Assembly (NCBI GenBank): GCA_964017065.1
Contig: OZ024792.1
Span: 5,141,754-5,205,753, forward strand
Origin: Haliclona indistincta
Lineage: Eukaryota; Porifera; Demospongiae; Haplosclerida; Chalinidae
Length of the DNA stretch: 64,000 nucleotides
Direction: 5' to 3'
This document shows, one piece after another, positions 58,530 to 64,000 of the stretch. The notes below the pieces were generated by a model. That model ran no database searches, was not told the origin of the DNA, and saw nothing but the letters and a program-made list of their open reading frames with translations. The position numbers were made by a program, and so were the translations under genes. Position 1 is the stretch's first letter, and the number at the start of each line of letters is the position of its first letter.

Positions 58530-59792
58530 CCACACCTAAGGCAAGCTGCATGTATTATTCAACATTAATTTTTTTCTTATATTTCAACAGAAATGATATC
58601 ACTGCCAAGTATGCACAGCATCACATTAGTGTTCACTGCTAACTTATAATGACAATTATTTTTTGTGAACAATTTCAAAATTGAAGTATAAATGAAACAC
58701 CGAAAAAAGCAACAAACACTAAAAATTAATGACTCTCAAATAGTAATGCTAAACAGCTAAGGCAAGCATTTGTAACTAGAATTCGTTGTTAAAATAATTA
58801 TTTCATGGGTATGTTAAACCTGTAAAAGAATTATTTTAACACGAAATTTTTTACTTGAAAATTTCTGATTTACAGTGAATGAAGCAGTGGTGATAAAATG
58901 GTTACAGAGTGAATGGCTGTGGTACGGCTCTGTTGTTCTTTCATAATCGGAGAATCAATAACTTAGATAGATAGAAATCAATAACTTAGATGGGTTGGTA
59001 AAATCAAAAAATAATTCAAGTGCTCGATCAACTTCATCCTCAAAATCAGAATTACCTAGACACAAAGTTCTCATAATTACTACAATGAGAGTTGTTGTTT
59101 ACTTCATCAAGAGGATTGGTTGGGGTGAGTTCGCAACTGTCGTGTGAATGATGGTTTCTTAGGCTGTGGTGATAACACAGAGTGATCAGGTTAGATACTG
59201 ACAGATTTGCTGTTGTGTTTAGCAGAACCAGTTAGCATTGGTTGTGTCAGCATATGCTGCTCTTCCTCTATCTTTTCTCTCTTCTCTGACTCTCTCTGCT
59301 GCCTCTTATCCATGGAATGTTTGTTTTCATTCAGTGCCTTCTGATTAATTCTTTCCAATACAATTATTCACCTGCAATTGAATCAGCATTCTTCCTTCGC
59401 TTTTCTTTTATAGAAACAGATTTTATCGTTAGTCTGCTGCTAAGGGTGCAGGGGTGCTTGCAACTAGCAACAGTGTGGCTGCTATGAGTGTGTGGTTGCT
59501 GACTGTTTACACGATAAACCACAGCCAATAGCAACTGTATACTCAGCAATGGCGCTGCCTTTGCCAACATGCAAACTTCGCCATCACATGCTGGATCTGG
59601 ACGTCTACGCGATCGCCAACACATGGGCTATACCGTAACAGAACGATTTTTCTAAATAAACGCCACACTGCCGAGAAAAACCGGAAAATCCATGCGCGAG
59701 ATCAGTGCGAATATTAAAATTTAGCCTCGTACCGGGTTTTGCAGGTTGCTTGACCAAACAATACCCTGTACAGTCTGTACTGCAATTTTAGC
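58530..59792. other. Intergenic region after TRIM-DUSP gene 3
   Basis: Family 3' flank to about 59370, closely matching those after genes 1 and 4, then unrelated sequence. No separate gene is supported. Confidence 0.5.
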
Positions 59793-59927
59793 GAATCTTG
59801 CAAAATTTGCCAAGCATGTCAACGTCCTTGCACATGCGCAATAGCTAGTTAAATAACTTTTTTGTATTATTCTAGCTATTGCGCATGTGCAAAGGGTGTT
59901 TCGTGCACAATACATTTTGCAAGATTC
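59793..59927. repeat. Foldback element 1 upstream of TRIM-DUSP gene 4
   Basis: GAATCTTGCAAAAT and CTTGCACATGCGCAATAGCTAG on the left pair with CTAGCTATTGCGCATGTGCAA and ATTTTGCAAGATTC on the right, across a 20-nt AT-rich loop. 135 bp in total. Confidence 0.8.
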
Positions 59928-59948
59928 ATTACAGTTGTTTGCGAAGAT

Positions 59949-60098
59949 CTTGCATAAAAGCGAAAGCGGAAGTAAGACGTTGGCCAATCAAACGCACGTA
60001 AGCGTGACTAACTGAAGCTAGCTGTACACGTGACGAAAAGTGAATTTGATTGGCCAGCGTCACACTTCCGCTTTCGCTTCCGTTAAGCGTTATGCAAG
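59949..60098. repeat. Foldback element 2 upstream of TRIM-DUSP gene 4
   Basis: Left arm CTTGCATAA, GCGAAAGCGGAAGT, TTGGCCAATCAAA pairs with right arm TTTGATTGGCCA, ACTTCCGCTTTCGCTTCCG, TTATGCAAG. 150 bp. It includes CCAAT-type boxes in both arms and ends 148 bp before the gene 4 start, so it may supply promoter elements. Confidence 0.75.
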
Positions 60099-60246
60099 TA
60101 AAACTGCAGTATTCGTCCATATAGTTATCACGTGATTGCCATGGCAACTGTTTTAAATCGAGTTTTTCGGCGGGCGCGGGACGCCTGTTCGTTACGAACA
60201 GTACAGGCGAGGACGAGCCACGCCCGTCTAGGCTGGGCAAGCAAGC

Positions 60247-63092
60247 ATGGATCGGGATCTCCAGTGCTCTTTGTGCTCTCAGCCCTATCGTAGTCCCAGG
60301 ACTCTACCATGCTTACACTCTTTTTGTGAATCGTGCTTGGAGAAACACCAGCAAGATGTCTGTGGAGCAGAGCTCACCTGTCCAGTCGTGTTCTGTCAGG
60401 AGACTGCTGGCAACACTGCACCAAAGGATCTCTCAAGAAATGTCTGGTTAGAAACCAGAATCCAGTTAGACGCAAAGCTTGAAGTACTGAAGGAAAACTG
60501 TGGTGTCTGTGACGAAGAAAAACGCACTGCCGTGTTTTGCAGTGAGTGTGGTATCTCAATGTGTGGTGACTGCACAACCAACTGGCACAATAGAAACAAG
60601 CTCTACAAGAACCACTCCTTAGTGCCTATCACAGAGGAGTCAGCTGATAAACTGAGGACAAACATTGCAGATCGATTATCTGAACCACTGGAAGAGAGAT
60701 GCAGTCAACACACAGGGAAACTGTGTGAGTTTTTCTGTGCACAATGCAACAAGCTCTCTTGCTCTGCTTGTCAGCTGACAGGATGCTGTAAAGGTCACAA
60801 ATTTGCTTATCTTCCTGATTTTGTCAAAACAACTAAAGACAAACTGCAATGCTTTGTTCAAACCCTCAGCAGCCCCGTCAAGAAGCTAGCAGAGGCTTTA
60901 ACTGAATGTGAGAAAATGGATGATCAAGTATCTGCTCGTGAGAAGAAAGTAGAAGAAGAGATTGAAGCTGGTGCTAATGAGCAAATAGCATCTCTGATGA
61001 AGCAAATGCATGAGCTACTAGAGCAGTGTCATGATATCGCAAGGAGCAAGCACACTCGTCTTAGCCTTCAGATCGAGCAGTTCAAGAGAACAAAACAACA
61101 GATGGAACACTGTACTGAAGCTGTCTCTGCATCTTGCAGCAGCCACACTGCTGCAGACCTGCTTCCTGTCAAAGAGCTGATGATGAAGCGAATTGAGAAC
61201 TTGAGTAAGGTGTTTGAGGGTGAAAAGCTTATTCCATGCACTAGCAGTGGGATCACTACTATATTCCACACTCTACCTCAGCTTGGAGACGTGTCTAATG
61301 GATGCTATCCACCACTATGTGTGCTGGAGGTACCTGCTGGTAAACCAGTCAAGTTTGCAGTAGGTAGTGAAAAGAAACTACGGCTAGTCACTATGAATGA
61401 GGCAGGAGAGATGCTTGAGAAAGGAGGAGAGCAAGTGGAGGCTCATCTGAGCAGCAATGATGTATCAACCTCCATGGAGGTAGTGGACAATCAGGATGGC
61501 TCCTACCAGCTCATGCTTACTTCAGATGGTAAACCAGGAGAACATCAACTTGCAGTGAAAATTCATGGCTGTCATGTTCTGGGTAGTCCCTTCAGAGTTA
61601 CTGTTGAAGGGCAGTTTGATTCAGAGATAAAGCAGGTCCAGCCGCTACTATCTCAGCCTCTGAGGGAAGGAGATCTCTGGTGAGCAGTTACTGTTTTTGT
61701 GCTGTAAAATGTTACACTTTGTTTTATAGGTTTGTTGTTGCCCTGAAATGGTTTGAAAAATGGAAGAAATATGTTGGTTTTGAGTCCTTTGACAGAGGGT
61801 TTACTGGAAAGAAAGAATATTTTCCTGGATCAATTGACAACTCGGCCTTATTCAAAAGTGTGGAATTATTTTAAATGATGTATTGCTATTGTGTTTGCTA
61901 TAGATACATCGGATTTAAAAGACGATCTCAAAGAGGGATTGGATTATGCTATAATATCTGAGGCTGCTTGGAACATATTTTTCTCCAAGTATGGCTGCTC
62001 TCGGTCTATTCCAAGGTGAACTACAGTAGCACATCTCAATCATCCATGGTTTTATGCATAAATCAGAAAAGTTGTGTTGTGTGGTGAACATCTCATTGTA
62101 GCAGTATATCAACCAGACTATACAACACAGAAACATATCATATCTCCTCTTCTATTACAGAGTTTTAAAAAAGGTGATTCATGGTGAGCTGTTGCCTCTT
62201 CTCTTACTCAAACATTTTGACCTGTACCTGTTTGCCAGGTATCTTGTTGATGAGCGATGGTTGAAGCAATGGAAAAAGTTTGTTGGGTTTGAATCATGGG
62301 ACTTGACATCTGCTGGGAAGCAGGAAGCTCATCCTGGTCCAGTAGATAATGCTGGACTTTTTAAATGTACGGTACAGTCTTTTACAACATGTACTGTACC
62401 AACTAAACATATTCAGCTCCACAAAGTGATATCCTGAAGGACCATCTAAAGGAGGAACTAGACTATGCTGTGGTACCTAATGCAGCTTGGGAATTGTTAC
62501 ATGGTTGGTATGGGCTCTCACACGGTAGTAAACCCATTGAAAGGTAATAATCTTTCTTCTTTATATAGTTTTCAGTTTTTTTCTCTCAGGTATGTTGTGG
62601 AGTATGGTACTTATGTGAGGCACCTTCAGGTGGAGGTATACCTGGCAGAGTTCAAGTTGTGTGTTCATCCACACATAAATGAATTGAAGGTTGGATTTTT
62701 TAGCAGAGCCTGTACCATCGGTAAGACCCATATAGCTATGTGCAACTTACAAAGTCATTGTTATTACCATGTCAGGCGAAGTCCAGGCTAAGATGTGTTT
62801 ATTGTTTGATGTGCCTGCGGAGACAGAGTGTCGATTGTGGCAGCGATACAGGACTAACACATATGAGTTACTCTCTAAACTATCACAGACTATATCACAT
62901 GCAAGGTTGTATGATGGACAGGTAGGTGTGGTTTAGATGACAACAATGATGTATCGCTTCACATCCATAGATTATCATGCCTGAACTAAAAGCACCCAAT
63001 GGTATTTGGCCACGAGATAAACCACTAACCACACCTAAGGTAGGTATTATTCAACATTTTTCTATTACTTTCTTATGTTTCAACAGAAATGA
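60247..63092 (+). CDS. TRIM-DUSP-UBL chimera, gene 4, 798 aa
   Basis: Exons 60247-61679, 61730-61857, 61904-62015, 62067-62183, 62239-62366, 62417-62543, 62590-62720, 62776-62921, 62971-63039, 63087-63092. Same domain order as genes 1-3. The RING to B-box stretch is of the gene 1 type ([19 protein letters not shown]), the coiled coil has EAVSASC like gene 3, and the linker ends FKKGDSW like gene 2. It lacks one Glu before B-box 2 (LEERC). The last long exon ends at a normal GT donor (AAG|GTAGGT) where gene 1 has GC, supporting a real final intron and a TPKK C-terminus. Its upstream region differs from the other copies. Confidence 0.87.
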
Positions 63093-64000
63093 TATCACTG
63101 CCAAGTATTAAGTATGCACAGCATCACATTCTGCTAACTTATAATGACAATTTTTGTGAACAATTTCAAAATTGAAGTGCAAACGAAACACCGAAAAAAG
63201 CAACAAACACTATAATGAATGACCCTCAAAATTAATAGTAGTGGTTAGGACTAAACAGCTAAGGCAAGCATCTATAACTAGAATTCATTGTTAAAATAAT
63301 TATTTCATGGGTATGCTAAACCTGTAAAGAATTATTTTAACATGAAATTTTTTACTTGAAAATTTCTGATTTACAGTGAATGAAGTAGTGGTGATAAAAT
63401 GGTTACAGAGTTGAATGGCTGCAATGTGGCTCTGTTCTTTCATAATCAGAGAATCAATAACTTAAATAGAAATTAACAAAATAATAATGGGTTGGTAAAA
63501 CAAAAAATATGTGACTCGTCTCGATCAACTTCTTCCACAAAATCAGAATTACCTAGACACAAAGTTCTCATAATTACTATAATGAGAGTTGTTGTTTACT
63601 TCATCAAAAGGATTGGTTGGGATGAGTTCGCAACTGTCGTGTGAATGATGGTTCCTTAGACTGTGGTGATAACACAAAGCGATCAGGTTAGATACTGACA
63701 GATTTGCTGTTGTGTTTAGCAGAGCCAGTTAGCATTGGTTGTGTCAGAATATGCTGCTCTTCCTCTGTCTTTTCTCTCTGTAGCCTCTTATATATCCATG
63801 GAATGTTTTTTTACACAATTATTCACCTGCAATTTCTGCTGCAGGTCTTCATCCTTGATATTTCTTCACTTTTCTTTTTTATAGAAATAGAGAATGCCGT
63901 TAGTCTGCATTTACCTGTTTTGTCATCTATTAGCAAAGACTGCAATCTGATTGGTCAGTTACAGCGAGTCACTGTTAATCATGTTATCGCGATCATAATT
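63093..64000. other. 3' flank of TRIM-DUSP gene 4 to window end
   Basis: This is the repeated array spacer again (compare 49277-50170). It shows that no ubiquitin-protease exons follow within 900 bp. A fifth array member could start beyond the window. Confidence 0.55.

Overview
This is a gene-dense animal nuclear genome segment with short introns (many of about 45-100 bp, GT-AG with a few GC-AG). Nearly every gene can be named from animal-wide families: myosin phosphatase targeting subunit, coatomer beta, MON1, ATG9, ARB2A/FAM172A, mitochondrial glycerol-3-phosphate dehydrogenase, GSKIP, DAP1, COA1, UQCRQ, NDUFB8 and a Ras GTPase. Compact genes, an intronless TKL-type kinase and tandem TRIM-filamin genes suggest an early-branching invertebrate, most likely a sponge. 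That assignment is an inference; no species marker is present.

Layout. 1-25 kb holds single-copy housekeeping genes, mostly in divergent head-to-head pairs: an unrecognised small gene/GSKIP, SAXO4-like/MYPT, COPB1/NDUFB8, UQCRQ/DAP1 and COA1/ATG9. YJU2, a Ras GTPase and MON1 lie among them. 25-42 kb contains a 6.3-kb segment present twice in direct orientation (26079-32395 and 35315-41615). It carries the 3' two-thirds of ATG9 (+), all of ARB2A (-) and a small RRM gene (+) nested inside an ARB2A intron. The first copy keeps ATG9 intact but its RRM gene is frameshifted. The second has a dead ATG9 fragment but an intact RRM gene, and ARB2A is open in both. The spacer between the copies holds a TKL kinase, an interrupted ORF and a transposon with terminal inverted repeats that ends 16-20 bp from the start of the second copy. 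42-46 kb is GPD2.

46-64 kb is a tandem array of four genes encoding proteins of about 790-822 residues: RING, two B-boxes, coiled coil, filamin repeat, then two DUSP domains and a ubiquitin-like domain that closely resemble the N-terminus of the deubiquitinases USP4/11/15. No USP catalytic domain follows. This TRIM E3 fused to the non-catalytic recognition module of a deubiquitinase is the most unusual system in the window. The copies are mosaics of each other, which implies gene conversion.

Non-genic content includes at least five inverted-repeat elements of MITE or foldback type, three long CT/GA microsatellites and the conserved flanks of the TRIM array. Exon boundaries were derived by hand from splice signals, reading-frame phase and remembered family similarity. 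No alignment or database search was run.
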